A DNA stretch of 64,000 nt from the NCBI RefSeq assembly GCF_004217095.1, contig NZ_SHKO01000001.1, positions 2,096,234 through 2,160,233 of the forward strand. The letters run 5' to 3'. Of this stretch, positions 28,880-38,534 are shown piece by piece; position 1 is the first letter of the stretch, and the number at the start of each line of letters is the position of its first letter. Source of the stretch: Advenella incenata (GTDB taxonomy: Bacteria > Pseudomonadota > Gammaproteobacteria > Burkholderiales > Burkholderiaceae_B). The notes beneath the pieces are model-generated. The model did no database searches, was not told where the DNA came from, and saw only the letters and a list, made by a program, of their open reading frames with translations. The position numbers and the translations under genes were made by a program.

Positions 28880-29920
28880 GTGGGATATAAAGTGACGGTG
28901 CATCCCAGCAACCACCAATTTGAAACAGCAGAAGGGCAGACTATTCTGGATGCCGCCCTGAGCGCGGGCTACGTGCTGCCCTATAGTTGTCGCAGCGGTT
29001 CCTGCTCCACCTGCAAAGGTAAAGTGATTAACGGTACATTTGAAGCCGGTCCGGCTCCGGCGCAGATTCTGTCGGCCGAAGATATCAGCGCCGGCTATAC
29101 GCTTTTCTGTCAGGCGCACGCAACCAGCGATATGGATATCGAGGTGCGCGAAGTTCGGATGGCCAGTGACATTCAAATTCGCAAGATGCCTGCCCGGGTC
29201 ATGGCGCTGGACAAAAAAGCCGATGATGTGATGACCATGAGTTTGCAGTTGCCCGCCACTGAGCCGTTTCGATACTATGCCGGACAATATATTGAGTTCA
29301 TTCTGAAGGACGGCAAACGGCGCAGCTTTTCCATGGCGACCGCGCCTAATGGCACTGAACCCGTTGAGCTGCATATTCGTCATCTGCCCGGAGGTGTGTT
29401 CACAGACCATGTTTTTGGTGCCGGTGCAACGCAAATGAAGGTGCGTGAAATTTTGCGAGTCGAAGGCCCACTGGGCTCGTTCTTCTTGCGCGACGACAGC
29501 GATAAGCCGATTATTTTCCTGGCTAGTGGCACCGGGTTTGCACCCATCAAGGCGATGATGGAGCACATTATTGCCAAAGGCATTACCCGTCCGGTCACGC
29601 TTTACTGGGGCGGGCGCCGCCCGCAGGATCTGTATATGAACGATCTGGCCCTGCAGTGGGCGCGCGATCTGCCTTTTTTCACGTACGTTCCGGTCATTTC
29701 TGACGCCACGGAGCAAGATGCGTGGACGGGCAGAATCGGCTTTGTGCACAAGGCAGTGATTCAGGATTATCCTGACCTGTCCGGACACCAGGTGTATGCC
29801 TGCGGCGCGCCCATCGTGGTCAACAGCGCCCGCACCGAATACACGGGCCTTTGCGGATTGCCCGAGGATGAGTTTTTTGCCGATTCGTTTACATCGGAAG
29901 CGGACGCCATTCATAACTGA
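28880..29920 (+). CDS. 2Fe-2S ferredoxin-type NAD(P)H flavin oxidoreductase (AscD-like)
   Basis: The 346-residue flavoprotein joins an N-terminal plant-type ferredoxin domain (cysteines in CRSGSCSTC near residues 38-46 and LFC near 76) to an FAD-binding domain (RRSFSMATAP) and an NAD domain (FLASGTGFAPIKAM, YACGAP). Betaproteobacterial copies are often annotated CDP-6-deoxy-delta-3,4-glucoseen reductase, though no sugar genes lie here. It starts at GTG 28880 after AAGGAG, four bases past parC, so it may be read with parEC. The electron acceptor is unknown. Confidence 0.88.
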   Translation: MGYKVTVHPSNHQFETAEGQTILDAALSAGYVLPYSCRSGSCSTCKGKVINGTFEAGPAPAQILSAEDISAGYTLFCQAHATSDMDIEVREVRMASDIQIRKMPARVMALDKKADDVMTMSLQLPATEPFRYYAGQYIEFILKDGKRRSFSMATAPNGTEPVELHIRHLPGGVFTDHVFGAGATQMKVREILRVEGPLGSFFLRDDSDKPIIFLASGTGFAPIKAMMEHIIAKGITRPVTLYWGGRRPQDLYMNDLALQWARDLPFFTYVPVISDATEQDAWTGRIGFVHKAVIQDYPDLSGHQVYACGAPIVVNSARTEYTGLCGLPEDEFFADSFTSEADAIHN

Positions 29921-29942
29921 CGCAGTAAGTGGTAATGAGCTG

Positions 29943-29975
29943 AAGCCGGTGTGTCGCTGCGACGCACCGGCTTTT
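29943..29975 (+). terminator. Intrinsic terminator after the reductase gene
   Basis: AAGCCGGTG and CACCGGCTT are perfect complements followed by TT, and close the parE-parC-reductase unit. Confidence 0.75.
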
Positions 29976-29978
29976 GTT

Positions 29979-30479
29979 CATATGGCCACATGCCCGTGTG
30001 TCCGTGTAGCCATATGAGCGGGATCTGCCACTGATTTTCAACAAACGGGCATCAGTGGCTTTGGCCAATTGCTGCTGCGCTTCGCACGAAAAGAAAAAGT
30101 GATAAGCAGAACAGGCAAGCGCCTGTCGGTGGGGTGCTCTTCAGGCTGGTGTGTTTCAGACCAATGCGCTTGAAATACAACGATTAAATACACCAATTTT
30201 ACGGTGACAGAGCGGGTTGGTGTGCATACGGCATGGCGAAAGTGCCTGGCTTCACGATGTGCTTTGCTTGCGTCGTGTTCGAATTTTTGTTCATCCGTAC
30301 CAGGCGATTGCCTGACAAACGCACCGTGCAGCAGATCAAAGTGGCTCATATTCTGTGTGCTGCGGGCGACAGAGGCCAGGAAGCGACACATTACTTTGGC
30401 ATTTGCAGTGCCGACACGCGCAATTGTCGAAAGTCATCTTATAATAACGGGTTACCAAATTTTTCTTCCATTTCTTACA
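29979..30479. other. Gene-free stretch upstream of alaS with a long inverted repeat
   Basis: Immediately after the terminator, CATATGGC (29979-29986) and GCCATATG (30009-30016) form the ends of a hairpin whose arms extend to about 14 bp if G-U pairs are allowed. An ACAGGC-AAGC-GCCTGT hairpin lies near 30110. A TATAAT hexamer at 30440-30445 is a plausible alaS -10, though no -35 stands at the right distance. Open frames on both strands here lack ribosome sites and family resemblance, and I do not call them genes. Confidence 0.35.
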
Positions 30480-33095
30480 ATGAAAGTCGCTGACATCCGC
30501 CAGAAATTCCTGCACTTTTTTGAATCGAAGGGCCACACCATTGTGCCGTCTTCTTCATTGGTGCCGGGAAACGACCCCACTTTGCTGTTCACCAACTCCG
30601 GTATGGTGCAGTTCAAGGATGTATTCACTGGCAAGGAGGCGCGGCCATATTCGCGTGCCACCACCTCGCAGCGTTGCCTGCGTGCCGGCGGCAAGCACAA
30701 TGACCTGGAAAATGTCGGCTATACCGCCAGACATCATACGTTTTTCGAAATGCTGGGCAACTTCAGCTTTGGCGATTATTTCAAGCAGGATGCCATCCGC
30801 TACGCCTGGGAATTGCTGACCACGGTCTATGGCCTGCCGGCCGACAAACTGTGGGTAACGGTCTACCAGGAAGACGACGAAGCCTATGATATCTGGCTCA
30901 AGGAAATCGGCGTTCCGGCAGAGCGTATTATCCGTATTGGCGACAACAAGGGCGCACGCTATGCGTCCGACAATTTCTGGCAGATGGCCGATACCGGCCC
31001 TTGCGGTCCGTGTTCGGAAATTTTCTATGACCACGGACCCGATGTCTGGGGCGGCCCACCGGGATCGCCCGACGAGGACGGCGACCGTTATATCGAGGTC
31101 TGGAACCTGGTGTTCATGCAGTTTGAGCGCGACCAGCAGGGCAATATGACGCCGCTGCCGCGCCCCTGTGTTGATACCGGCATGGGGCTGGAGCGTATCG
31201 CTGCAGTTTTGCAGCATGTTCATTCCAATTACGAAATTGATCTCTTCCAAAGCCTGATCAAGGCTGCGGCACGTGAGACCGGCACCAGCGACCTGTCCAA
31301 CAATTCGCTCAAGGTTATTGCCGACCATATCCGTGCCTGCAGTTTTATGATTGTAGATGGCGTCATTCCCGGGAATGTTGGCCGCGGCTATGTGTTGCGC
31401 CGTATTGTTCGCCGCGCCCTGCGTCACGGCCATCAGCTGGGCAAGACAACACCGTTTTTCCATCAGTTAGTGACTGATCTGGTCCAGCAGATGGGCGAGG
31501 CCTATCCTGAATTGGCCAAATCGGCTGAGCGCGTGGCTTCCGTGATCCGTCAGGAGGAAGTGCGCTTCCAGGAAACCCTGGTCAACGGGATGCGTATCCT
31601 GAACGATGAGCTGGCTGCGCTGGGCAAGGATGGCGTGCTTGATGGCCAGACGGCCTTCCGCTTGTACGACACATTCGGTTTTCCATTTGATCTGACCGCC
31701 GACGTGTGTCGTGAGCGCGGTTTCGGCGTTGATCAGGCGGGTTACGATGAGGCCATGGCGCGCCAGAAGGCCCAGGCCAAGGCCAGCGGCAAGTTCAAGA
31801 TGGCGGCGAACCTGCAGTACGAGGGGGTGCAAACCCGCTTCGAAGGCTATGAGCATTTGCAAACCACCGCAACCGTACAGGCACTTTATGTGGATGGCAC
31901 GATGGTCGATGCAGTCCAGGAAGGTCAGGATGCCATTGTTGTGCTGGACAATACGCCGTTTTATGCCGAATCCGGCGGTCAGGTCGGCGACAGCGGGGTT
32001 CTTACCGGCTTCGGCTCGGCTTTTGATGTTGTAGATACACAAAAAATCCAGGCTAATGTATTTGGCCATCACGGTACGGTCAGTCTGGGCAGTCTCAAGG
32101 TTGGGGACCAGGTTCAGGCTCAGGTAGACACCGGCAGGCGTGCTGCCACCGTGCGCAACCACTCGGCCACGCACTTGTTGCACAAGGCGCTCAAGCAAGT
32201 GCTGGGCGAGCATGTGCAGCAGCGCGGTTCGCTGGTTGATCCCGATAAAACCCGCTTTGACTTTTCTCACGGCTCGCCGGTTACTGCTGTGCAAATCCGG
32301 GATGTAGAGGCGATCGTGAATAACGAGGTGTTGGCCAACAATGATGTGGCTGCGCGCGTGATGTCCTTTGATGAGGCAGTGGCGGACGGAGCCATGGCGC
32401 TGTTCGGCGAGAAATATGGCGACAGCGTAAGAGTTCTGGATATCGGTTTTTCGCGCGAGTTGTGCGGTGGCACGCACGTGGCGCGCACCGGCGATATTGG
32501 CCTGTTCAAAATTGTATCCGAGAGTGGTGTGGGTGAGGGCGTGCGGCGTGTGGAAGCCATCACTGGGCACAACGCCTTTGGCTGGGTGCAGAACCTGAAT
32601 GCTTCGGTTCAGCAGGCCGCTGCCATCCTCAAGAGCAATCCTGCCGATCTGGTGGAAAGAACCCGGTTGCAGCAGGAACAACTGCGTGCGGCGGAAAAAG
32701 AAATGGATCGCCTCAAGGCCAAGCTGGCGGCCGCGTCCAGCGCCGATTTGTCGTCCCAGGCTGTGCAGGTCAAGGGCGTGCAGCTATTGGCCCTGGTCAT
32801 TCCGAATGCCGACCCCAAGTCGCTGCGCGGTCTCATTGATAATCTGAAGAACACCCTCAAAAGCGCCATTGTGCTGCTGGCCACTGAAAGCGATGGTAAA
32901 GTCAGTGTGGCTGCCGGTGTCACGCAGGATCTGACAGGTAAAGTGAAGGCTGGGGATCTGGTATCCCATGTGTCTGCGCAAATCGGCGGCAAAGGTGGTG
33001 GTCGGCCCGATATGGCGATGGGCGGTGGCACTGATGCTGCGGCCTTGCCGGGTGCGGTGGCCGGCGTTCAGCAATGGGTGGAATCGCGGCTGTAA
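30480..33095 (+). CDS. alaS: Alanyl-tRNA synthetase
   Basis: AlaRS charges tRNA-Ala and edits misactivated Ser and Gly. The 871-residue product is normal in size (E. coli 876). It has the class II motifs [19 protein letters not shown] near residue 60, the editing domain with the zinc-binding [12 protein letters not shown] and [13 protein letters not shown], and the C-terminal C-Ala domain with [16 protein letters not shown] 30480 fits the family N-terminus [14 protein letters not shown]; the open frame extends well upstream but without homology. No good Shine-Dalgarno is present. Confidence 0.97.
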   Translation: MKVADIRQKFLHFFESKGHTIVPSSSLVPGNDPTLLFTNSGMVQFKDVFTGKEARPYSRATTSQRCLRAGGKHNDLENVGYTARHHTFFEMLGNFSFGDYFKQDAIRYAWELLTTVYGLPADKLWVTVYQEDDEAYDIWLKEIGVPAERIIRIGDNKGARYASDNFWQMADTGPCGPCSEIFYDHGPDVWGGPPGSPDEDGDRYIEVWNLVFMQFERDQQGNMTPLPRPCVDTGMGLERIAAVLQHVHSNYEIDLFQSLIKAAARETGTSDLSNNSLKVIADHIRACSFMIVDGVIPGNVGRGYVLRRIVRRALRHGHQLGKTTPFFHQLVTDLVQQMGEAYPELAKSAERVASVIRQEEVRFQETLVNGMRILNDELAALGKDGVLDGQTAFRLYDTFGFPFDLTADVCRERGFGVDQAGYDEAMARQKAQAKASGKFKMAANLQYEGVQTRFEGYEHLQTTATVQALYVDGTMVDAVQEGQDAIVVLDNTPFYAESGGQVGDSGVLTGFGSAFDVVDTQKIQANVFGHHGTVSLGSLKVGDQVQAQVDTGRRAATVRNHSATHLLHKALKQVLGEHVQQRGSLVDPDKTRFDFSHGSPVTAVQIRDVEAIVNNEVLANNDVAARVMSFDEAVADGAMALFGEKYGDSVRVLDIGFSRELCGGTHVARTGDIGLFKIVSESGVGEGVRRVEAITGHNAFGWVQNLNASVQQAAAILKSNPADLVERTRLQQEQLRAAEKEMDRLKAKLAAASSADLSSQAVQVKGVQLLALVIPNADPKSLRGLIDNLKNTLKSAIVLLATESDGKVSVAAGVTQDLTGKVKAGDLVSHVSAQIGGKGGGRPDMAMGGGTDAAALPGAVAGVQQWVESRL

Positions 33096-33115
33096 ACAGC
33101 CGCAGAGGATCCGGC

Positions 33116-33152
33116 GGCGCCCGCGCCCTGTAATCGTTTGCAGGGCGGGCGC
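33116..33152 (+). other. Strong GC-rich hairpin between alaS and the TusA-like gene
   Basis: GCGCCCGCGCCCTG pairs with CAGGGCGGGCGC with one bulge, around a ten-base loop. No T-run follows, so it is more likely an RNA-stabilising or attenuating hairpin than a full terminator. Confidence 0.45.
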
Positions 33153-33175
33153 TGGCTAATCTTAGGAAAATAGCT

Positions 33176-33415
33176 ATGTCAGAAGATGTTGCATTTGTTC
33201 AGGTGGTTGATGCGTCGGGATTGACTTGCCCGCTGCCTATCTTGCGTGCAAAAAAGGCGCTGGCGACCATACAAAGCGGCCAAGTGTTGAAAATCATTAC
33301 GACAGATCGCAATGCGATCCGTGATTTTCAGGCGTTTTCCAAACAGACGCACAACCCGCTTTTGTCTCAGGAAGAGACGGAGACGGGTGCTGTCCATTAC
33401 CTTCAGAGACGCTAA
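33176..33415 (+). CDS. TusA/SirA family sulfur-carrier protein
   Basis: The 79-residue protein has the family signature GLTCPLPILRAKKAL near residue 15, with the Cys that carries a persulfide in TusA-type proteins. Such proteins pass sulfur to tRNA thiolation or other pathways. The Cys-Pro-Leu-Pro form is common among TusA paralogues that are not the E. coli-type TusA, so I give no symbol. AGGAAAA precedes ATG 33176. It lies between alaS and rpsP on the same strand. Confidence 0.88.
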   Translation: MSEDVAFVQVVDASGLTCPLPILRAKKALATIQSGQVLKIITTDRNAIRDFQAFSKQTHNPLLSQEETETGAVHYLQRR

Positions 33416-33535
33416 GTCTGTTGTTTTAATTCGGTTTTTCAGATCAATTCGCGGAATTTTCTTGGCAGGTGGTGGCAATTGGTGCTATCATCTTCTGTTT
33501 TAAGAATTCCTGAACTCATTCACAAAGGTCTACCT

Positions 33536-33793
33536 ATGGTGGTTATTCGTCTTGCCCGCGGTGGCTCAAAAAAACGTCCGTTCTATAATCTGGTTGCTGC
33601 CGATTCGCGCAACCGTCGTGACGGTCGTTTCATTGAGCGCGTCGGCTTTTACAATCCTGTAGCCAAAGAAGGCACAGAAGCCCTGCGCATCGCATCTGAC
33701 CGCGTTACATACTGGGTTGATAACGGCGCTCAGCTGTCTCCTGCTGTTGCTCGTCTGGTTAAAGAGCACTCGGCAAAAGTAGCCAACGCTTAA
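33536..33793 (+). CDS. rpsP: 30S ribosomal protein S16
   Basis: The 85-residue product matches S16: [20 protein letters not shown] at the start, then [25 protein letters not shown] lies ahead of ATG 33536; an upstream in-frame extension is not part of the family. It heads the rpsP-rimM-trmD group, but a gap of 430 bases with a hairpin and a repeat array separates it from rimM, unlike the tight spacing in most bacteria. Confidence 0.98.
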   Translation: MVVIRLARGGSKKRPFYNLVAADSRNRRDGRFIERVGFYNPVAKEGTEALRIASDRVTYWVDNGAQLSPAVARLVKEHSAKVANA

Positions 33794-33908
33794 ATTCAAA
33801 GCGTTCAAAGCAGCTTTATTCAAAAGCAGATTTTGCTTAAGGTTTGCTTCTGAATCAAGCGTCGGCGTTGCTTGCGCCTGTATCAAACGGGTAAAAGTAC
33901 TGGCTCTG

Positions 33909-33933
33909 GCCCTGGCTTCATGCCGGGGCTTTG
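33909..33933 (+). terminator. Hairpin between rpsP and rimM, probable weak terminator
   Basis: GCCCTGGC and GCCGGGGC pair around TTCAT with one G-U pair, followed only by TTTG. It could attenuate transcription after rpsP. Confidence 0.45.
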
Positions 33934-33994
33934 CCATTTGCGCTGTAGCTATTGGGCAGACCGGTTTAGAGTAAAATAAACCGATCCGACAGCT

Positions 33995-34116
33995 CGTCTG
34001 ATGAACCGTCCGACAGATCGCCCAGCAGGCTATTCAATGAGCCGTTCAATGGGTTGTCTCCATAGGATCGTCTATTAGATCGTCCAGTGGGATGTCCAAT
34101 AAACCGCCTGATGGTC
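33995..34116. repeat. Degenerate 12-nt tandem repeat between rpsP and rimM
   Basis: Ten copies of a unit near CGTCCAATGGAT run head to tail, nine of them exactly 12 nt and one 14 nt (CGTCTGATGAAC, CGTCCGACAGAT, CGTTCAATGGGT, CGTCTATTAGAT, TGTCCAATAAAC and so on). The unit shares its core with the arrays at 1618-1726 and 3541-3752. It has no supported open frame. Confidence 0.75.
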
Positions 34117-34223
34117 GCGTTTGTGGCTGAAGTCAGCCTGCGAGCGTCTCTGGTCTGGCGTCCTTTTTTGTGGCGCCCTTTTTTGTTTTATCATCATTTG
34201 AATTTTCATTGCCTGGAGCTGGA

Positions 34224-34814
34224 ATGAGCACGCTACCCGAGGATCTGGTCGAGCTTGGCCGAATTGTGTCTGCCTATGGCGTCAAGGGTATGGTAAAAAT
34301 CCAGCCCTATTCAGACGAGCGCAGCGCGCTGCTGGATATTGATCAGTGGTGGCTGGCGCGTGTATCGCCACGTAACGGCGCACTGTTGTCTGCGCATACG
34401 CCTATTGGCGTGCAGCGGGTGCGGGAGCAGGGCTCCGATCTGGTGGCGGCCCTGGAGGGTGTTACTGATCGCGATCAGGCCGAAGCCATGAAAGGCACAT
34501 CGATTTTTGCTTCCCGCAGCCTGTTTCCTTCGGCGCCAGACGATGAATATTACTGGGTCGATCTGATCGGCAGTCGGGTCTATCTTGAAGATGACGGCCA
34601 ACTTGCAGGTATTGTCCTGGAGGTGATGGATAATGGCGCGCACGGCGTGCTGCGGGTTGCGCGGCATCAGGCCGACGCCCAGGGCGAGCCGGCGCCGCTT
34701 CTTGACGCCAAGGGGCGTGTTCAGGAATGGCTGGTGCCTTTTGTCAGCGAACACGTGCCGCAGGTGGATGTAGCGGCTCGCCGCATCGTTACCCGCTTCC
34801 CACTGGATTTTTGA
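34224..34814 (+). CDS. rimM: Ribosome maturation factor RimM
   Basis: RimM binds S19 and helps mature the 3' domain of 16S rRNA. The 196-residue product has the N-terminal [22 protein letters not shown] and the PRC-barrel with [12 protein letters not shown] and the C-terminal [21 protein letters not shown] precedes ATG 34224. Its TGA overlaps the trmD ATG. Confidence 0.96.
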   Translation: MSTLPEDLVELGRIVSAYGVKGMVKIQPYSDERSALLDIDQWWLARVSPRNGALLSAHTPIGVQRVREQGSDLVAALEGVTDRDQAEAMKGTSIFASRSLFPSAPDDEYYWVDLIGSRVYLEDDGQLAGIVLEVMDNGAHGVLRVARHQADAQGEPAPLLDAKGRVQEWLVPFVSEHVPQVDVAARRIVTRFPLDF

Positions 34815-35581
34815 TGCGGTTTGATGTGATTACCCTGTTTCCTGAATTGTTCACGGCAGTGAGCGATTCGGGCGTCACGGGCAGGGCGCATCGGCAGGGT
34901 ATCTGGTCGGTCAATACCTGGAACCCCAGAAACTACACCACAGACGTACATCATACGGTCGATGATCGCCCCTATGGCGGTGGGCCGGGTATGGTTATGC
35001 TCAGTCAGCCGCTCGAGCATGCTTTGATGGCAGCGCGCTCGCATCAGCAGGCTCAGGGTGTATCGCCTTTGCCTGTCATTCTGATGAGCCCCGTAGGGCG
35101 TCGTTTTGACCAGGAGGTAGCCCAATCGCTTGCGGCCACGCCGGGTGCGATTCTGCTTTGTGGTCGCTACGAAGGCATTGATCAGCGCTTTATCGACCAG
35201 TATGTAGACGACGAACTGTCTTTGGGTGATTTTGTGCTCTCGGGTGGGGAAATTGCCGCCATGGCAATCATGGATGCCGTTGTCAGGTTGCTGCCCGATG
35301 TGCTGCATACGGCTGATTCGGCAATCCAGGACTCTTTCCAGCCGTCACTGTCTGGTCTGCTGGACAGCCCTCACTACACACGCCCAGAGCTATTTAATGG
35401 CATACCGGTACCGTCGGTACTGGCCTCGGGTCACCACAAAAATATTGCGCGCTTCAGGCGAGAGGCCTCGCTTGCGCTCACCGCAGCTCGTCGGCCTGAT
35501 CTGATCGAGGCGGCCCGGCAAAAGGGCTGGCTGACCAACGAAGATGAGGCGTTTTTGCGAACACTGCCATCGGGCATGTAG
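34814..35581 (+). CDS. trmD: tRNA (guanine-37-N1)-methyltransferase
   Basis: TrmD methylates G37 of tRNAs that read CNN codons, preventing frameshifts. The 255-residue product begins [13 protein letters not shown], has [12 protein letters not shown] and the SAM knot motifs [12 protein letters not shown] and [13 protein letters not shown]. The ATG overlaps the rimM stop. rplS, which normally follows, is absent: the next gene is an unrelated oxidoreductase. Confidence 0.98.
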   Translation: MRFDVITLFPELFTAVSDSGVTGRAHRQGIWSVNTWNPRNYTTDVHHTVDDRPYGGGPGMVMLSQPLEHALMAARSHQQAQGVSPLPVILMSPVGRRFDQEVAQSLAATPGAILLCGRYEGIDQRFIDQYVDDELSLGDFVLSGGEIAAMAIMDAVVRLLPDVLHTADSAIQDSFQPSLSGLLDSPHYTRPELFNGIPVPSVLASGHHKNIARFRREASLALTAARRPDLIEAARQKGWLTNEDEAFLRTLPSGM

Positions 35582-35792
35582 CGGACAGTCATGCTAAGGG
35601 CAGGGTTTTTCTCGCATTGGGTCCTTGCCTGTATTACTATTGCTTAGTCAACTATTTTTCCGTGCAGATCGGCGCGGCCAGCCGCGTGCTGTTTATTTGC
35701 GTCGCTTGCCAGGCGCGTAGCGTGCTGATCGTCTGCGCTTATACCTTCAGGCCCGTCAAAGGCGCCTGCTGTCAGAATTTTGCGAGGCCGTT

Positions 35793-36797
35793 GTGATTCC
35801 ATTTTCAGTATTAGATTTATCTCCCGTCAACGAAGGCGAAACTACCCGCGAAGCATTGCATCATTCCCTGGCGCTGGCGCAGACCGCTGAAAAGCTGGGC
35901 TATCGCCGCTTCTGGATGGCCGAACACCATAATATGCCGGGGATTGCCAGCGCGGCGACCTCGGTTGCGCTCGGGTTTATTGCGGGCGGCACGCAATCGA
36001 TCCGGGTCGGGTCGGGCGGTGTCATGCTGCCGAATCATTCGCCGCTGGTGATTGCCGAGCAATTTGGCACGCTGGCCTCGCTGTATCCCGATCGTATCGA
36101 TCTGGGACTTGGGCGTGCGCCCGGTACGGATATGACAACGGCCCGTGCATTGCGGCGCGACATCCATGCTGCCGCAGAGCGTTTTCCTGAAGATGTTCAG
36201 GAGTTGCGGGCTTATTTTGAAGATGCGCGGCCAGGGCAGGCAGTGCAGGCGGTACCGGGTACCGGATTGCGCGTTCCCTTATGGCTGCTGGGCTCCAGCT
36301 TGTATAGCGCCCAGCTGGCCGCGCACCTGGGTCTGCCCTTTGCCTTTGCATCGCATTTTGCACCTACCGATCTGATGCCCGCGCTGTCGGTCTACCGGAC
36401 TATGTTCCAGCCGTCAGCCTACCTGGACAAGCCGTATGCGGTGGCCTGTATCAATGTCATTGCTGCTGATACGGACGAAGAGGCCCGGTTTCACTACACT
36501 TCCATGCAACTGGCTTCGGTGCAGCTGTTCCGGGGCAAGCCGGGCAAAATGCCGCCACCGGTAGACAATATCGATGCACTGGTCACGCCCATGGAAAAGG
36601 CCGGTGTCGAGCAGAAGCTGGCTTATTCCATGGTTGGATCGCCGGCCACTGTACAGCATGGAATAGAGCGCTTTATTGAGGCTACTGGTGTCAATGAACT
36701 GATGATTACGTCGCGCATTTATGACGTGCAGGCCAGGCTCACGTCCCTGGCACTGACGGCGCCCATATTCAATCCGAGCGTCAACGCAAACGCCTGA
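35793..36797 (+). CDS. LLM-class (luciferase-like) flavin-dependent oxidoreductase
   Basis: The 334-residue protein has the bacterial-luciferase-like barrel: [25 protein letters not shown] near residue 41, [26 protein letters not shown] and [11 protein letters not shown]. It resembles the YhbW group of flavin monooxygenases with unknown substrates. It appears to start at GTG 35793 with GAGG upstream. It stands alone; the 210 bases separating it from trmD hold nothing that I recognise. Confidence 0.88.
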   Translation: MIPFSVLDLSPVNEGETTREALHHSLALAQTAEKLGYRRFWMAEHHNMPGIASAATSVALGFIAGGTQSIRVGSGGVMLPNHSPLVIAEQFGTLASLYPDRIDLGLGRAPGTDMTTARALRRDIHAAAERFPEDVQELRAYFEDARPGQAVQAVPGTGLRVPLWLLGSSLYSAQLAAHLGLPFAFASHFAPTDLMPALSVYRTMFQPSAYLDKPYAVACINVIAADTDEEARFHYTSMQLASVQLFRGKPGKMPPPVDNIDALVTPMEKAGVEQKLAYSMVGSPATVQHGIERFIEATGVNELMITSRIYDVQARLTSLALTAPIFNPSVNANA

Positions 36798-36872
36798 ATT
36801 TAGCGCAACTGGCGTCGCCGCAAGCAGGCGATACCGGCCGTTTGTGTGCATTGCAACAACGTTTTTCGCCGA

Positions 36873-36897
36873 TGCACTTTTTTGGTGCGTAGATTGC
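36873..36897 (+). promoter_or_regulatory. Candidate sigma-54 promoter overlapping an NtrC-like palindrome
   Basis: TTGGTGCGTAGATTGCA has GG and GC dinucleotides exactly ten bases apart, as at the -24 and -12 elements. It overlaps TGCACTTTTTTGGTGCG (36873-36889), which fits the NtrC consensus TGCACCA-N4-GGTGCA at most positions. It points to the phosphatase gene 195 bases downstream. Activator sites usually lie further upstream, so one of the two readings may be chance. Confidence 0.3.
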
Positions 36898-37092
36898 ATG
36901 AAAGTTGTGCTGTGCACTAAATATTTGGCTTTTGGCTATTTTCACTTGAATTTAAAGCGTGTATGATTTAAGTATCGTCGTACGGTTCGAATCACGGGTC
37001 TTAGCATCTTGATTTTTAAGAAAAAATCTCTATATAACTCGTATTGAAACGTAAATAACTCTTGCCTTTCTTAGGGTTTTCCATCACACTAT

Positions 37093-37590
37093 ATGGCTAT
37101 GGTCACTAAAGTTCTTTTTGTATGCATGGGCAATATTTGTCGCTCTCCCGCTGCGGAGGGGGTCTTTCGTCGCCTTGTCGAAGAGGCAGGCTTGCAAGAC
37201 TCCATTACGACAGATTCGGCCGGAACTCAGGACTACCATATTGGTGATCCTCCGGACGGTCGCGCCCAATTGGTGTCGAGAAAGCGCGGCTACGATATTT
37301 CCCAATGCCGCGCCCGGCAGGTCACTCCCAATGATTTCAAGGAGTTCGATCTGATTCTTGCAATGGATTGGGATAATCTGTCGTATCTGCAGCAAATTTG
37401 TCCAAAGCCGCAACAGCACAAGCTGATGCTGCTAATGCGATTTGCGAACGACTACGAAGAGGCAACGGTGCCGGATCCCTATTATGGCGGTCTGGACAGC
37501 TTCACGCGCATGCTCGACTATCTGGAAGACGCCTGTCAGGGCGTGTTCGAGATCATCAGCAAACGCGTCAAGCAATATCAGGCAGCTTAA
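37093..37590 (+). CDS. Low-molecular-weight protein tyrosine phosphatase
   Basis: The 165-residue product has the active-site loop CMGNICRS (Cys11, Arg17) near the N-terminus and the general-acid motif VPDPYYGG near residue 130, the family plan. Such enzymes act on phosphotyrosine or on other small phosphates. ATG 37093 and ATG 37099 are both possible; only a weak ribosome site is visible. A phosphatase of this type next to iscR is a recurrent order in Burkholderiales, though no functional link is established. Confidence 0.93.
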   Translation: MAMVTKVLFVCMGNICRSPAAEGVFRRLVEEAGLQDSITTDSAGTQDYHIGDPPDGRAQLVSRKRGYDISQCRARQVTPNDFKEFDLILAMDWDNLSYLQQICPKPQQHKLMLLMRFANDYEEATVPDPYYGGLDSFTRMLDYLEDACQGVFEIISKRVKQYQAA

Positions 37591-37690
37591 GGCGGCTTCA
37601 AGTGGCAGCTAAATCGGCCATTCAGGGCCATAATGCTGCTATTAAAGTGGGCAGAAGTGGGCAGGAATGGCCAACAATGTCCTGAAGCAG
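37591..37690. repeat. Weak, irregular short tandem repeat after the phosphatase gene
   Basis: The stretch reads as irregular 10-13-nt units such as TTCAAGTGGCAGC, TATTAAAGTGGGC, AGAAGTGGGC and AGGAATGGCC. It is less regular than the arrays at 1618, 3541 and 33995 but similar in style. From here to 37946 I see no supported gene. Confidence 0.3.
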
Positions 37691-37946
37691 CCTAAGGCGC
37701 AACCAAAGCGCTCATGTCGCGCTCAAGGGCTGGCATGTGCATGGCGCTCAGCGTCGGACCGGGCAGGGCAGCCTGCATCGGTCCAGGGGATAGGCAGGCA
37801 ATCTGTCATCCCCGGTTTTATGCCCGGTTACTTATCGACGGGAAAAAACAGTTTCAATCTGTTGTCCTTCTGTCTATTGACTCCCCAGCCGGCGTTTCCC
37901 CTCTTGAAGGGCATTTCGCAACACCTTTTTATTGCATCGCATTAAT

Positions 37947-37994
37947 CCCTAGTAATTTACTAGGGATTTTGCTATACTTGAGTAAATTACTAGG
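37947..37994 (+). promoter_or_regulatory. isc promoter with two IscR-type operators
   Basis: CCCTAGTAA-T-TTACTAGGG (37947-37965) is a perfect 9-1-9 inverted repeat, and a related imperfect copy (CTTGAGTAAATTACTAGG) lies at 37977-37994. Between and overlapping them is an extended -10, TGCTATACT (37970-37978). The arrangement, 22 bases upstream of iscR, suggests negative autoregulation by IscR, as in other proteobacteria. The exact sequence differs from the E. coli IscR sites. Confidence 0.65.
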
Positions 37995-38015
37995 TTTATT
38001 GGCAAAGGATTCGCT

Positions 38016-38519
38016 ATGCGTCTTACTACAAAAGGTCGTTTCGCTGTTACCGCCATGATTGATCTCGCCCTGCGCCAGAATGGCGGGCCTATTACCCTTG
38101 CGGCAATCAGCCAGCGGCAGAATATTTCCCTGTCTTATCTGGAGCAGCTGTTCGGCAAGTTGCGTCGTCACGAACTGGTCGACAGTGTGCGCGGACCCGG
38201 AGGGGGTTACACCCTGGCCAAGTTCGCTCGCGAAATCACCATTGCAGATATTATTTTCGCGGTTGACGAGCCCATTGACGCCACCAGCTGTGGCAGCAAG
38301 ACAGACTGTTCGACCGGTAAGAACGGGTCGCTTAGCGGCAAATGCATGACGCATGACCTGTGGACCCGGTTAAATCGTACTGTTGTGGATTATCTGGACT
38401 CAGTTTCCCTGCAGGATCTGGTCGATCAGCAGCGCATGCGCCAGCTTGAGCACCAGACCGATTCCCCGGTTGTACAAATGAAAAAGACACCTGATGCCCT
38501 GGCATCTGTTATCGCTTAA
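38016..38519 (+). CDS. iscR: Fe-S cluster assembly transcriptional regulator IscR
   Basis: IscR is an Rrf2-family regulator that holds a 2Fe-2S cluster and represses the isc operon when iron-sulfur supply is sufficient. The 167-residue product has MRLTTKGRFAVTAMIDLA, a helix-turn-helix ending in RGPGGGYTLA, and cluster ligands Cys92, Cys98 and Cys110, with a CMTH motif for the fourth His ligand. The second and third cysteines are 12 apart, against 6 in E. coli. iscS follows 15 bases downstream. Confidence 0.96.
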   Translation: MRLTTKGRFAVTAMIDLALRQNGGPITLAAISQRQNISLSYLEQLFGKLRRHELVDSVRGPGGGYTLAKFAREITIADIIFAVDEPIDATSCGSKTDCSTGKNGSLSGKCMTHDLWTRLNRTVVDYLDSVSLQDLVDQQRMRQLEHQTDSPVVQMKKTPDALASVIA

Positions 38520-38534
38520 TCAGTGGAGTATAGA

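Noticed and set aside
30038-30391. 117-codon minus-strand frame before alaS
   Set aside because: No ribosome site, no domain, odd composition; it probably reflects chance in GC-rich DNA.
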